A stretch of DNA of 64,000 nucleotides from Brachypterus glaber (taxonomy: Eukaryota; Arthropoda; Insecta; Coleoptera; Kateretidae): positions 47,332,626 to 47,396,625 of the forward strand of contig OY294044.1 of the NCBI GenBank assembly GCA_958510825.1, given 5' to 3'. Shown here one piece after another: positions 46,642-58,452 of this stretch (the first letter of the stretch is position 1; each line of letters begins with the position of its first letter). A program made the translations under genes and the position numbers. The notes below the pieces were generated by a model. That model was not told where the DNA came from and did not search any database. It was given only the letters and a program-made list of their open reading frames with translations.

Positions 46642-46860
46642 CAGTTGATGGTACCTGTAAAAAATATTATTATATTAGGCTCTATACTCTTGGCGGTTTT
46701 AGAATCCAAACCATTTTGCTTTTGTGCCTTATATTAACTGTGCCTTTGGGCACAACTCTTCTATTAGCACTACTTCCACTTCCGTTGTTTTCATTGCAGT
46801 TAAAAACAAACTCACATAGATCTTGCCTATATCCTATAACATATTAGTATTAATTACCTA

Positions 46861-47718
46861 TAGTCCAGTCAAATAATAAATTTAAATTGCAATAATTGTA
46901 CACAGGCTGATATTTTAAAGGGTAGTAGTGGATGGTAACAGAACACATCTGTTAGTTTTTCACTGGATGATTTGCGTAAGGGGTGTCCGATATCTTGAAT
47001 TTTAGGGGTGAGTTGCTTAATATGCATCTAGCGATAAAAATGCATATAACCAATTTTGTTAAGGAGGAAATTTCCAACAATTTTTATTGGGATCATTTTT
47101 TTAATATATTAATAACAATGATTAATTTAAAAATAGTCGTGTTGGAGGTGGAATTGGTTTTTTCCATTTTTCAGCCAAATTATTCATCGGACGATATGAG
47201 CAAACTTGTAGCTCTCGAAATTCTCTTTAAGTTTCATATACTATTAATTTTCATAGGTACTTTGGTACGGTTACAGAGGGCGCAACCGCCCACTGTAACC
47301 GTAACAAAATACTTATGAAAAAGCATAACCTCTAATACTACTAGCTACAAGTTTGCTCATAACCTTCGATGAATAATTTGGCTGAAAATTCGAAAAAAAC
47401 AATTTCACCCCCAACATGGCCATTTTTAAATATTTCGATTGTTATCAATATAATAAAAAGATTATCTAAACAAAAATTGTTGTAAATTTTCTACTTAAAA
47501 AAATTAGTTATATGCATTTTTATCGTAAGATGCATATTTAGCGAGATAACCGCACTCACCTCTAAAATTTAAGATAGCGGACATCCCTTAAGCAAATCAC
47601 CCGGTGAAAAACTAACAGGAGTGTTCTGCTACTATGCACTACTACCCATTAAAGTATCAGCCCATGTACATTTATTGCAATTTAACATAGGAATTTTTCG
47701 TTATTTGACTGGACAACT
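46861..47718. mobile_element. ~858-bp near-complete palindrome, TIR transposon relic
   Basis: The left end TAGTCCAGTCAAATAA and right end TTATTTGACTGGACAA are inverted, and pairing runs almost to the centre (GGTTACAGAGGGCGCAACC, about 47270). CTA flanks both sides as a possible target duplication. The 111-codon ORF (46983-47318) is inside an arm, has no known domain and is not counted as a gene. Confidence 0.8.
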
Positions 47719-48039
47719 AGGTTTTCTTACCTGTACTGTCTCTGTTTATATGACTGACTTCTCCAGCTTATGTAGTTCTGTAACAAAAAGATTTAGTTTA
47801 AAAAAATGACCTCAAAATAACCGAGATCGGGCTTAATATTGGTCGCATAACAAAAATTCGTTTTTATAGGTTTTTATTTTTTAAGTACTTTTTCGAAAAA
47901 GAGTAATATGAAACTAATCCGTATTTAATATAAGAGTTTAACAGCGGCCATATTTAAAAGTTCACAAAAAAAGTATGAGATGGACTCCGTGAGCTATAGA
48001 AATCTATTATTTGCCGCAATTATACATGAGACTGATAGA

Positions 48040-48146
48040 ATAGCCAAAATATGAAATCTCTATAACGTATAATAACGCGAGAACCGGGGTATGAAGTGTA
48101 TGAATTTTGTTACAATTTGCGTTACGTAATACTTGAACGTTCCTTT
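48040..48146. mobile_element. Half copy of the GGAACGTTCAAGTATTACGTAA MITE
   Basis: Matches the right half of 54078-54293, including CCGGGGTATGAAGTGTATGA and the terminal TTACGTAATACTTGAACGTT. Confidence 0.7.
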
Positions 48147-48281
48147 TATAATAAACACTATATTCAAAAATATATCAAAAAGTAACTGTTTTATTTATTC
48201 ACAAGTCCACAATTAAACCCCAAAAAAAAAAAATTAAATTTAATAATAATGAAAATTCTAATCCAAAATAACACAGCCACA

Positions 48282-48674
48282 CAAAAAAAAGGTCCGGATT
48301 TTTTTTTTGGAGACCATTTTACTCCTATGTATTTTGAGGCACCTCATCCAATTAGTTTTGGAGATAACCTCAAAAAACCTTATTTTCGAGTAAAACGAGC
48401 ATAAGGGAACGTTCAAGTATTACGTACGCTCCTAGGGGGGGGGGGTCATTTAGGAGTGTTAAGCCCATGTTAGCGTTACAGGGGGGGGGGTCCAAAATGA
48501 TCAAAATTTGCGTTACGTAATACTTGAACGTTCTCTAACATTTTTTGAGTTTATTTCCAAAACTAATCGGATGAGTTGCTATTTTGACCTCAAATTCGGG
48601 TTCAGCTCCATAAAATACACGGCAATACAGTGGTCTCCAAAAAAACACTTGACATTTTTTTTTGTGTGGCTGTG
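48282..48674. mobile_element. ACACAGCCACACAAAAAAA MITE interrupted by a second MITE
   Basis: Ends ACACAGCCACACAAAA / TTTTGTGTGGCTGTGT. The interior words (CCTATGTATTTTGAGGC, TTGACCTCAAATTCGG) match 8705-8889. The element 48405-48532 is inserted in it. Confidence 0.8.
48405..48532. mobile_element. Poly-G-containing MITE, GGGAACGTTCAAGTATTACG ends
   Basis: Inverted ends with TAA on both sides (3-bp duplication, Harbinger-like). Two G runs of 10 or more lie inside. Sister copies are at 51232-51377 and 56491-56639. Confidence 0.8.
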
Positions 48675-48870
48675 TAATTAAAAATTGTTCAAAATCGTTT
48701 TAAAATTACTTACATTTACTCGCGGTTTAAAAATTATTCCTAAATTCCGCCCTTGATGAATTAATTCTAAAACTATATTTCCAGCTATCTCTTCTTTAAA
48801 TAATAAAATTATAAAAAAAATGTACAATATATATTAATAAAATTATTTATTTTTTATAACTACCTATATC

Positions 48871-49290
48871 GCTGGCTGACTGCCACGTCTCTGCTTCGCC
48901 GCTGGGGATACCACCCGCGATGACGTCAGCAAGCCGATCGCACTGCAGAGCGTGTTACCTCCCCAAATGACTCTGGCTGACTGACACCAAAAAATATATA
49001 TAAGAGAACTTTAGCTCCCGTGTTAAACGTAGGCAACACAAATTACAGGAAGGTGGAAGGCGCGCTCTGGTGATAGAATTGCGGACTATTATTGTCGGTA
49101 TTATCGGTTTCTGTAAAAATACCTAGTGACATCTAGCGGACAGTTTAAGTAATAGAGATGGCGCCAGTTTCAAATCCTTAATAAAATTATTGAATAAAAC
49201 CCGTTGAAGGACAATGACACTGTACAGCGCTATGTCCGCGTTTTCGCAGACATAGCACTGGACAGCGTCATTGTCCTTCAACGGGATTTT
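48871..49290. repeat. Foldback-family unit: minisatellite plus hairpin
   Basis: 48871-48988 carries the CTGACTG-CACGTCTCTGCTTCG...GATGACGTCA...CACTGCAGAGC unit. 49199-49285 is a hairpin with CCCGTTGAAGGACAATGACA arms. The segment as a whole is the inverted relative of 55376-55760. Confidence 0.75.
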
Positions 49291-49398
49291 ATCATTACTT
49301 TAATTTGGGCAAAAATCTCAAATCAAAGTAATGAAAGTGGGAATAAAATAAAAATCAAAAATTAAAATAAAACAATTTATTTCATTTATAAAAAGTAC

Positions 49399-49400
49399 AT

Positions 49401-49462
<62 letters not shown>
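49399..49462. repeat. (TA)n microsatellite
   Basis: About 30 uninterrupted TA units. Confidence 0.97.
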
Positions 49463-49468
<6 letters not shown>

Positions 49469-51100
49469 GTATTCAAACCAAAGAAAATATTTTACTGCAC
49501 GGAAGCCGAAAATTTTTTTTTACTGATGTCTCTGTATTAGTCTTATATATTACCCTCAGTTTTTACGATATAAAAAGTATTAATATTAGGTACTATTTCT
49601 TTGGTGCTGTATTTTTTGTTAATAATGGGGCCCCAAATAAGCCTATACAGGGCCGTAACCAGAAAAGATCCTGGGTGTAACGGAATAGCGCATTCACCAT
49701 TATTTTTTAAATTTTCGACATTTTAAAGTTTTATAAATTTTAACCAATGTGTGATACATCATGTTAAAGCTCATAAAAACCTCTACTTGACCCTAAAACC
49801 TTATTCTTTTTATTTATTTTTTAGACATTTTTTGAGGATTTAAAATGGGGTTAAAATGGAAATTTTTTGTCAAAATTTCTTTAAAAAAATCAAAGAATTT
49901 TTGATAATTGATTAACCAAATTTAAATGATATAAATCAAAATTTTCAAAATAAAAAAATAACATCTTTAAAAAAATGTTTAAAAAATAAAAAAATATGAT
50001 CATATAGATAATTTTACTCAAAATGATGTATCATACGACTCCCTATCCATTTAGAAAAATTCTACCTATGCATAGGGGGCATATATGCCCCCTAACAAAA
50101 TTTTAAAAGCTAAAAATATAAATTATATGCTAAAAGCTATAAATATAAAATATATACTGCCGTGCTAAGCTGAAAGGTCCTATCCACATAGGTTTAACGT
50201 ATACAGATAGGACCTTTCAGCTGAGAAAGGCAGTATGCCAAATGATAGGTTCAGTGTTCCAAAATTTGAAGTATCTCATCTCGTTCCAGGATTTTTTTTC
50301 GTAATGGGCAACATTTTTTTTCCTAAATCTCGAAAAGAATCAAAATGGCACAGGCGAAAATTTTTAAACAATTTTTTTGAATTCTGTTAATTTATGATGT
50401 TTTTTTAATTTAATGCAGTAAAGTCAACTTTTAAAAACATGAATAAAAAAATAAAAAAGCCCCAACGACATTTGTGCTGGTCTATTTCAATTATAAAACA
50501 GTGGTATAATTTTAAATGCAAGAAAGTTCTAATGCCGCAGGCGATTTTTTTACAAATTTAATTGGAATAAAATAACTAAAAAAGCTTTATCGCTGCTGGC
50601 AAAAACTTTTACGAATTTCATAGTCTATTTTAATTTTAACAGTGTTATAATTTAAAGTTTCAGTTAAATGCAAAAAAGCTCTAGCGCCGCCGGCGAAATT
50701 CGGCCCCCCCCCTGCCCCCCCTGGATACGGCCTTGATCTCGTTCAAAAGTTAAGAGTGGGGAGGGTGTTACATAGGTATATATCTTGAAAAATAGTGTAG
50801 CAAAATTTTTTTTTTTCTTATAAATTTTATAGGCTTTAAAGCGATGTATTACACGACCCCCCTTTCCATTAAAAAAAATGTCCCCATATGCCCCCTCCCA
50901 CATTTTAAGAGCTGAAAATATTAAATATATGCAAGAGTTTAAGTTGTCTTATTTATGGATTCCAAATTTTAAGTCGATATCTCAACTCGTTCAAAAGTTA
51001 AGAGGAGGGGGTGACATCTGGATCGCACTGTATAGTTATTTTAAATCATGTCAGCTAAATGAGGGCAAAGAAAACGATACACCTAATTTATACCGATTTT
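49463..51100. other. Spacer, no gene seen
   Basis: A hairpin at about 50172-50222 (GCTGAAAGGTCCTATC / GATAGGACCTTTCAGC) is the only clear structure. Text around 49650-50300 and 50650-51020 repeats itself loosely. ORFs on both strands are low-complexity. Confidence 0.45.
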
Positions 51101-51111
51101 TAATCTCAGGT

Positions 51112-51173
51112 TGATATTTCTTCTCCGTTTTCCTTCTTGTCGTTGTCTTCCATACTGGCACGGGGTTGTTCCC
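51112..51173 (-). CDS. Possible terminal exon of an unidentified host gene
   Basis: On the minus strand a strong acceptor (TTTTTTCCTTTTTAG) is followed by a frame reading EQPRASMEDNDKKENG then EEIST-stop, a polar, acidic tail typical of protein C-termini. No domain was recognised. The partner exons are not certain. Another frame here is also open, so this rests on the acceptor and composition. Confidence 0.3.
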
Positions 51174-51231
51174 TAAAAAGGAAAAAAATATGTACAAAAC
51201 ATTTTTAATTTTGGTATGGTATATAAAGTAA

Positions 51232-51377
51232 GGGAACGTTCAAGTATTACGTAACGCTCCTGAGGGAGGGGTTCATTTTGGAGTGTTACGCCCATGTAAA
51301 TTGTATAGGAAAATAGTGTTATGGGGGGGGGGGGCAAAATGATCAAAATTTTCGTTACGTAATACTTGAATGTTCCC
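51232..51377. mobile_element. Poly-G-containing MITE, copy 2
   Basis: Same ends as 48405-48532 (GGGAACGTTCAAGTATTACG ... CGTAATACTTGAATGTTCCC), with a 12-G run. Confidence 0.82.
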
Positions 51378-52005
51378 GAATGACCAGAACAAATATTTAA
51401 CCCCGGTTTTACCCCCACGCAATTTTGCTTAAACAAGATAATATAAAAATACATCTGAATACCAAATTTTAAGTCTCTAGCTTAAAGCGTTTATAAATTA
51501 TCGTGACGACAGACAAACAGAAATTGATTTTTTTTGTTTTTTTTTATGTTTTCGACGTTTTTAGGAGTCCTACCGAAATGTTTTAGATTACAGTCATACA
51601 TTTCGATTGATTAATTTAAATTGTTCCTAATTAGGAAGTTTAGAAAATTTTAAAAATTGTAGTTTAAAACCCTCCTTGGGGAGTTAAACCCCCCCGTACG
51701 CACGCCCTGCCCTAGGCCAGCTTAACCCTTTGAGACACAATTTTTATTTTTTTTTTTTTGTATAAAACATATAGAAACAAAAAGAAAAAAGTGGAATATA
51801 CATGACCCAGTGGGCATCTTAGTCGGATTATATGTCCCACTGGTATAGTATAACATAATTTTTTATTTTAAAATGAAATTTTTATTAGGACAAAAAATAC
51901 AAGAGTAGCTTTGCCACTGTTAATAAAAGGTGGAAATTTTAAAGATTTCCTCGTAACCATCAAAGGTTTCCTCTGAAAAGGAGGAAATCTTTAAAGATTT
52001 CCCCG
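51378..52005. other. Spacer with dispersed repeat
   Basis: A diverged copy of the TAGCTTAAAGCGTT..TTATCGTG repeat at about 51478. No gene. Confidence 0.45.
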
Positions 52006-52198
52006 TAACCTTTAAAGATTTCCTCCAATTTATACACTTGAATTCCTCTACGGTTTACCCCTCGACATAACCACTATTTTTGTATACATTAGGTTATAAC
52101 CTATGTTATAACCTGATCTATAGAAAATTAGTGCTTATGTCAAGGGGTAAACTGTAGAGGAATTCTAGTGTACAAATTGGAAGAAATCTTTGAAAATC
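52006..52198. mobile_element. Palindromic MITE (AAAGATTTCCTCCAATTTA ends)
   Basis: AAAGATTTCCTCCAATTTATA and AAATTGGAAGAAATCTTTG are inverted, as are AATTCCTCTACGGTTTACCC and GGGTAAACTGTAGAGGAATT. Just upstream, GATTTCC repeats are tandem. Confidence 0.8.
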
Positions 52199-52514
52199 AA
52201 AATATGATATAACTACCATGTACCTACATTAAATCTATAAAAATAGTCAATAATGATAAAGAAAAGTCTATAGAATATAATGTTAGTTTTCCTGCCCCAA
52301 ATCACAAAACTAAATATCGACTTTTGGTATGCAAAAGACCCTCCCGGACACATAGTGGTTTAAACCAATTGGTTGAACTTTATTGTGATGAAATTGGTTG
52401 GTTTAATAATTTGTTATGAAACCAAGGTTTTTTTTCAATTTCTATGATTGATTATATGCCCTGTCTTTTCCCTTATTTGTGGGCAACCTGTTGTTTTTTG
52501 TTAATTATTAAAAA

Positions 52515-53775
52515 AGTACTTACTTTAAAAATCTTCGCAGAAAAAAACTTTCGACCCGCTTCAAATGTATGACTATTTTGTTAATCACCACTGCTTGATT
52601 CCAAAAACACTAAAAACACATAAACGCATCATTATTATTTAGTTTTAATTGTTATGCATGTATATTTATTCAAATAACTTATATTTCCCAAAGTTATCAA
52701 AATCTTTCATCACACACCAAACCACGCTTTTCATCTTCTTAGGTTAGAAACACAGAAACCCCCGCTTTATAGATAGTTAGCGCCAAAACGATTAAAACAA
52801 AAAAAATGTAAGTATAAGTAAATGGGATTATGTTTTAAATATGTTCAATATGCAATATAGAATCACCCTTAATAATATTATCTTAATAATATTTGCTATT
52901 TTTTAATTTAATATTATTTTTAATACGGTGCCATCTATCAGGGTAAATGTAAAGCTTTACATAAAGGTATAAAAGGTACCTATCTATTAAAAATTACTAA
53001 AAATACCGTAAGCGACACCTTTGGATAGAATTGCGATGCTATGGCGGCCATTTTTAGCTGTGTTGCAAGGTCACCTACTTAAGGCTGGCCTCCCCTGACT
53101 GACACGTCTCTGCTTCGCTGCTCTGATACCACCCTCAATGGCGTCACCAAATCGCGCGCACTGCAGAGCATGTTACCACCCCGAGTGCCGCTGGTTGACT
53201 GACACCAGGGGGGGGGCAGCCTTAAGTAGGTGACCTTGCAACACAGCTAAAAATGGCCGCCATAGCATCGCAATTTACGTGCTAGATGTCGCTAGCGTTA
53301 TTTTTTGTAATTTTTAACAGATAGGTTTCTTTTATCTTTTCATGTAAAGCTTTACGTTTATCCTGATAGATGGCATCGTATTGAAAATAATAATAAATTG
53401 AAAAATGGTAAATATTTTAAGATAATATTATTAAGAATGGTTCTATATTGCATATTGACCATATTTAAAACAAAATCCCATTGAAAGTATTAGACTTACT
53501 TTGTTGTAAAAAAAATATATATAAAGCGGGGGTTTCCGTGTTTCTAACCCCAAAAAATCTAAATCTTGGATTGGTGTGCGACGAAAAATTTTAATAACTT
53601 TGGAAAAGGTAATTATTTGAATAAATATACGTACACAACAATTAAAACTAAATAATAATGATGCTTTCATGTATTTTTAGTGTTTTTGAAACCAATTAGT
53701 GGCGATTAACCAATTGGTCCCACTTTTGAAGAGGATCGAAAGTTTATTTCCGTGAAGCTTTTAAAAGTAAGTAAT
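52515..53775. mobile_element. 1.2-kb foldback element with minisatellite loop
   Basis: Arms of about 560 bp (to 53090; from 53214) are inverted: for example GGTCACCTACTTAAGGCTG / CAGCCTTAAGTAGGTGACC, and AACACAGAAACCCCCGCTTT / AAAGCGGGGGTTTCCGTGTT. The loop is one copy of the TGACGTCA-family minisatellite (about 53093-53207). Confidence 0.85.
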
Positions 53776-54050
53776 ATACATACGTAACAATTAAAACTAA
53801 ATATTAATGATCCATTCATGTGTTTTTAGTGTTTTTAAAACCAATCAGTGGCTCTTAACCAATGAGCCACACCCTCAAGGAGGGTCGAAATATTCTGTCA
53901 GCAAAGCTTTTAAAAGTAAGTAATTTATATACAAAACAATTAAAACAAAATATTAATTATGCTTTCATGTGTTTTTAGTGTTTTTGGAAACAGTCAGTGG
54001 CGATTATCCAATTAGTATTACGAGTACGTACCCCAGTTTTAGTTTTAACT
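53605..54050 (+). repeat. 149-bp tandem repeat, 3 copies
   Basis: TTTTTAGTGTTTTT is spaced 149 bp apart (about 53674, 53823, 53972). Each unit also has CAGTGGC(G/T) and GCTTTTAAAAGTAAGTAAT. The block reappears at about 59735-60165. Confidence 0.85.
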
Positions 54051-54077
54051 CATGTGGGTAAAAAGTTTTAAATTTTA

Positions 54078-54293
54078 GGGGAAACGTTCAAGTTTTACGT
54101 AACGCAAGTTGTACCAAAATTCATACACTTGATACCCCGGTTCTCGCGTTATTAAAGGCTGTAGAGATTTCATATTTTGGCTAGGGAAGGTAGCGAAAGT
54201 ATAAAATCTCTACAGCCTTCAATAACGCTGGAAACTGTGTATGAAGTGTATTTATTTTGGTACAATTTGCGTTACGTAATACTTGAACGTTCC
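54078..54293. mobile_element. MITE sharing GTTCAAG.ATTACGTAACG ends, non-poly-G subfamily
   Basis: Palindromic, with an inner CTGTAGAGATTTCATATTTTGG / complement pair. A half copy is at 48040-48146. It is one of the differences between the two large duplicated segments. Confidence 0.82.
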
Positions 54294-54895
54294 ATTGAGG
54301 GTAAATATATAAAATTGTATTGAAGTGAATAGAAGGGTTTAAAAAAATAATTATCTCATGGTGCTTCAGCCTTGTGTGCGTATAACATAACTGTCCGGCC
54401 CCATTTTATGAACGTTTTATTATTAATATTTAGTGCTAGTGTTATTAAATTTTTATAAAAATAATGTTTTTAAGATGAGGCAGGGTGAAGGTATGTTAAA
54501 TCGCACTCAAGGTAGAAGTGCCAAGAGATATTAGTATATACTAATATTAGTACTAGCTCTAGGTACTACCTAGGCCTAGGTATACCGGTATTTATAATAA
54601 ATACATAAATAATAATTATACAGACGCATGAATTCATGGATCGATAGCCTCAAATAACATTTTGCCTATAAGATTATTTTGGACCCTATTATTTTTTACA
54701 TGTGATAGAGCTAGTCCGATATCTCATGGCACTTCAGCCTTCAGTGCGGATTAACATAACTTTACCCTACCCTATATTTAAAACATTCTTTTTATCAAAA
54801 TTTAACCCAACATGCATTTTGTAGTGTTGTTAACACCTTAAGTTCTATAAAGGTGTTATAAAAGTAACATATACCTAAATTTCTATACAGGTAAT
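54294..54895. other. Spacer, no gene seen
   Basis: CAGCCTT-rich sequence present only in the left copy of the segmental duplication. No ORF is supported. Confidence 0.4.
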
Positions 54896-55375
54896 AATTT
54901 TTTTGGGTCCCATGCCCCTCCCCCCCAGCGAGATATATTAGCATAGAAATAAATACCTTCAAAGTTATATTTTTGGTGAATGCGCAATTTTTTCCTTATG
55001 GATGCCCCTTCTCCCCTTAAAATGAAATAAATCCGCTCCTGCCAATATCCATACAGAGTGCTATTTAGTTTACGCACTGTGACGTGCGATTCGTGTACGA
55101 GAATATATTCTCTCATAAAACGGTGTATAATAATAATAATATAATTAATTATTTTTATATTGTAAAAGCTGAGGGTGATAAAAAAAACAATTTTCGGATT
55201 TCGTCCAGTAAAATATTTTCATTGATTTGATGAAAAATTATTCTTTATGTAGGTATAGGTAATTAAGAATTATTCTTGTATGTATTTTTTTAAATGAAAT
55301 AAATTGTTTTATTTTTGTTTTGAATTTTTATTTTATTCTTTGAATGGAGATTTTTATCGAATTCAAAGTAATAAT

Positions 55376-55475
55376 TAAAACACGTTGAAGGACAATGACG
55401 CTGTCCAGCGGTATGTCTGCGAAAACGCAGGCAAACCGCTCGACGGCGTCATTGTCCTTCAACGTGTTTTAATTA
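55376..55475. repeat. Hairpin, AAACACGTTGAAGGACAATG arms
   Basis: Perfect outer arms; inner GACGCTGTCCAGCGGTATG pairs imperfectly. It is the same family as 49199-49285. The right duplicate (60650-60700) has lost the second arm. Confidence 0.85.
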
Positions 55476-55674
55476 ACAATTTTATTAAGGATTTAAAATT
55501 GGCGCTATGTCTATTACTTAAAATTTCCGCTAGATGTCACTAGGGGTTTTTACAGAAACCGACTATACCGACAATAGTCCGCAATTTACGTGCTAGATGG
55601 CGCCAGCAACCTTTTTGTAATCTGTGTTGCCTACGTTTAACACGGAAGCTAAAGTTCTTATATATATTTTCTTT

Positions 55675-55876
55675 GACTGACACATCTCTGCTTCGCTGCT
55701 GGGGATACCACCCGTGATGACGTCACCAAGCCGATCGCACTGCAGAGCGTGTTACCTCCCCGAGTGACTGGCTGACTGACACATCTCTGCTGGGGATACC
55801 AACCGTGATGACGTCACCAAGCCGATCGCACTGCAGAACGTGTTACCTTCCCGAGTGACTCTGGCTGACTGACACC
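55675..55876. repeat. TGACGTCA-family minisatellite, two units
   Basis: Two units of about 100 bp. The second lacks the CTTCGCTG segment. Confidence 0.85.
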
Positions 55877-56330
55877 ACAGAACACCCACCAGAAGCCCAA
55901 GCCCCACGTTAAAGTTAGGCAACACATAATACCACGAATGGTATGTGTCGCCGCCCTATGAATGATATGCGAAAACTAAACATCAGCTGGCACATAATGG
56001 CGGCTTATTCAAATTAAAAATACTTTTATTTTTTTTTGGACCATTACTTTGATTTAGGCATTCGACAAAATTGCCGAACGCCTAAATCAATATAATGGTT
56101 GTGTGGGTAATAAAAAAAACAAGAAATTAATAAGGTAAAATTGTAATATAACTATAATACAAACTCTATGTAAATACCTAAAAAAAATATATAAGTATAA
56201 AGAAAAATATTTTATCAAACAGGTGCGTAGATATGGGGGGGTTAGAGGGGGTATTTACCCCCCAAGAGTCTTTGTTATATATTTTTTTTGTTATTTTAAA
56301 TAAAAAATTGAAAAATTAAAATAATGGGTG
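55877..56330. repeat. Spacer with hairpin
   Basis: ACCATTACTTTGATTTAGGC (56039) pairs with GCCTAAATCAATATAATGGT (to 56099). No gene. Confidence 0.6.
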
Positions 56331-56334
56331 TTTT

Positions 56335-56810
56335 TTGCTTGGGTCGCCAAATTTTGTAGAAACGCCCAGGGACAAAGCCTTTTTTTTCGGAGGTCGAGGG
56401 GTGTTGTTTTTGTTTTGGTAGGGGCGCCAACTTTTGTAGAAACGCTTTTTTTTGGAGGGTGTTTTTGTTTTGTTTTGGTAGGGGCGCTAAGGGAACGTTC
56501 AAGTATTACGTAACGCTCCTATGGGGGGTGGGGTCATTTTGAAGTGTTACGCCCATTTTAATGGTATAGGAAAATAGCGTTACGGGGGGGGGGGTCCAAA
56601 ATGATTAAAATTTGCGTTACGTAATACTTGCACGTTTCCAAAGGTGGGCGTCAAATTTTGTAGAAACGCTCAGGGACAAAGATTTTTTTTCGGAGAGTGC
56701 TTTTTTTGTTTTGGTAGGGGCGTCAAATTTTGTAGAAACGCTCAGGGACAAAGCTTTTTTCTGAGGGTGTTTTTTTTTTTGTTTTGGTAGGGGCGTCAAA
56801 TTTTGAATGA
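56335..56810. repeat. GGGGCGCCAAATTTTGTAGA minisatellite with MITE insert
   Basis: Units GGGGCGtCAAATTTTGTAGA..ACGCcCAGGGACAAAGC recur at about 56341, 56418, 56645 and 56714. Poly-G MITE copy 3 (56491-56639) is inserted. Same family as 6478-6790. Confidence 0.85.
56491..56639. mobile_element. Poly-G-containing MITE, copy 3
   Basis: GGGAACGTTCAAGTATTACG start and inverted TTACGTAATACTTGCACGTT end; G runs inside. Confidence 0.82.
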
Positions 56811-57244
56811 AAAATTTTATTTTAGAAAGGAAAAAAAATTACATTTTTAATAGCTGGGCCCCATAGGCTAGAAATCTCACTAGCCTTGGGCTTCCCAGTC
56901 CGACACTGGAGGCTGACTACCCCCCCCCCCCCCCAAGAAAAAATCCCATCTACGCGCCTATTATCAAATAGGTACTTAATAATTATAAACATAATGTTTA
57001 CTCTAACATTTTTAGGGGCTATTCAAAAATTACGTCCCCACAATTTAGACAACTTTTGACCCCGTGTCAATTTGGCTTCTACCCCCCGAAAAAATATCGC
57101 TACTAATACATCAAACCCCACTTTTTGTTTTGTAACTTGACCTCTGACCCCATGGTGACCTAATTGTTGAATAGCCCCTAAAGAAGTAGTTCTTAGTAGT
57201 AAAAAATATTATGAAAATAATTCAGCTGATATCCTGGGACAGGT
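56811..57244. other. Spacer, no gene seen
   Basis: Includes a C16 homopolymer near 56920 and ACCCCATGGTGACC-type text. Nothing coding. Confidence 0.4.
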
Positions 57245-57605
57245 CCGTAACTTGGCGCCCCTGTAAAACAAAATTGGCGCTCCAAAAAAATACCAGGGGA
57301 TCAGCGAAAAAAAATTGTCGCCCCAAAAATTAAAAAAGCTTTGTCCCTAGCGGTTTCTGCCAAACTTGGAGCCACTGCAAAAAAAATGCTGCCCCAAAAA
57401 TTACCTTTACGAAAAAAAAGTTTACCCCTGACGGTATCTACCGAACTTGGCGCCCCCTGCAAAAAAAATGGCGCCCCAAAAATTACCTTCAAGGAAAAAG
57501 GCTTTGTCCTTGACGGTTTTTACCAAACTTGGCGCCCCTGCAAACCAAACTTGGCGCCCCTGCAAAAGAAAATTGGGGCCCCAAAAAATACCAGGTGGGC
57601 TCAAA
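57245..57605. repeat. GCGCC minisatellite, inverted relative to 6.5 and 56.4 kb
   Basis: AAACTTGGCGCCCCTGCAAA-type units repeat about five times with GGGACAAAGC complements. The opposed ORFs here are repeat shadows. Confidence 0.82.
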
Positions 57606-57629
57606 CCAAGACCGGGGGGGCTGTCCTGG

Positions 57630-57688
57630 GATCCCATTAAGTTGAATTGTATCTTCCTTTATCCATCTTGTCTTATCTCCAACTTTTC
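57630..57688 (-). CDS. Possible internal exon of an unidentified host gene
   Basis: Acceptor TTGTTTTTTTAG (to 57689), then GA-AAA-GTT..., coding KVGDKTRWIKEDTIQLNG. The left end is unclear because the frame runs into the GCGCC minisatellite with no good donor. With the exon ending at 58262, the split codon A+GA gives Arg and the reading frame continues. I do not recognise the protein. Confidence 0.3.
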
Positions 57689-58261
57689 CTAAAAAAACAA
57701 GAGGTGTTTAAATAATTGGACATGTATGACTTTGTTACTAACAAATAGTTATTATTTCAGGGTGAGAATAATTTTTTTTAAAGAAATTATGCGCATATCT
57801 AGGGGGGCTTAGCGGGGCCTAAAATAATAAAAAATACTGCTGTTGACAAAAAAAACAGGGATGATATAAGGAGGTCTGTGTGGTTAATAAAGGTCAATAG
57901 AGACCAGGTGTTGGGGGCTATGAACCCCATACTGAACAAACAAAACTAAAAACTAAATAAAAGTGGGGCATTTTGGTATTGTATGTCAATTCTCTTATAC
58001 ACTTGCTAGAGGCTGGCGGGAGAAATATTTTTTATGTCAATGTTCATGTTGAAACCAAATAGGGCCTGTTTGGCATATATAGTAATGATTTTTTTTAAAA
58101 ATACTCGTACTAACAAAAAACAAATACTAAATTGTGACCTTCCAATAAAGAACAAATTTCAAGACATAAATTAAAATTGTCAAGGGCATTCTAGTAGTAA
58201 ATAATAAAACAATATTAAGCGATATTTATTAATGTATTTAAACAAATTCAGGTGTACTTAC

Positions 58262-58343
58262 TTTTAATAGAAAAATCTATGACCCTTGTTTCTTCTAACT
58301 TTTTGGTCTTATCAGCTATCAATCCAATCAAACATTCGTTTAT
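58262..58343 (-). CDS. Possible early exon of the same unidentified gene
   Basis: An open frame ECLIGLIADKTKKLEETR followed by VIDFSIK ends at a perfect donor AAAA|GTAAGT (58261-58256). It is phase-compatible with the exon at 57688. A TGA lies directly upstream in this frame with no start codon after it, so this may be a pseudogene or a mis-chosen frame. An acceptor-like TTACAG lies at about 58356-58361. Confidence 0.3.
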
Positions 58344-58452
58344 TCATTCCATAGTACTGTAATTAGTTAAACATAATTGTTATTTTGCTTTATATTTATA
58401 ATTATTGCTAGCTTTTTTATTTTACTTACTTTTATTCACATGTTAAAGAATA

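Larger units (their letters stand above)
53211..55690 (+). repeat. Segmental duplication, left copy
   Basis: 53211-54055 and 54896-55690 match 59311-60165 and 60172-60905 in the same order and orientation. The left copy has an extra ~840 bp in between. Confidence 0.88.

Noticed and set aside
46391..46847. Cys-rich ORFs (CKSCG words) on both strands
   Set aside because: They lie in a palindromic MITE, so both strands read alike; the Cys pattern comes from AAAGTTGTGG repeats, not a zinc finger.
46983..47318. 111-codon ORF
   Set aside because: Located in one arm of a palindrome; no domain and no splice or polyadenylation context.
57301..57692. Opposed ORFs in the GCGCC repeat
   Set aside because: Repeat-derived; same peptides occur at 56.3-56.8 and 6.5 kb.
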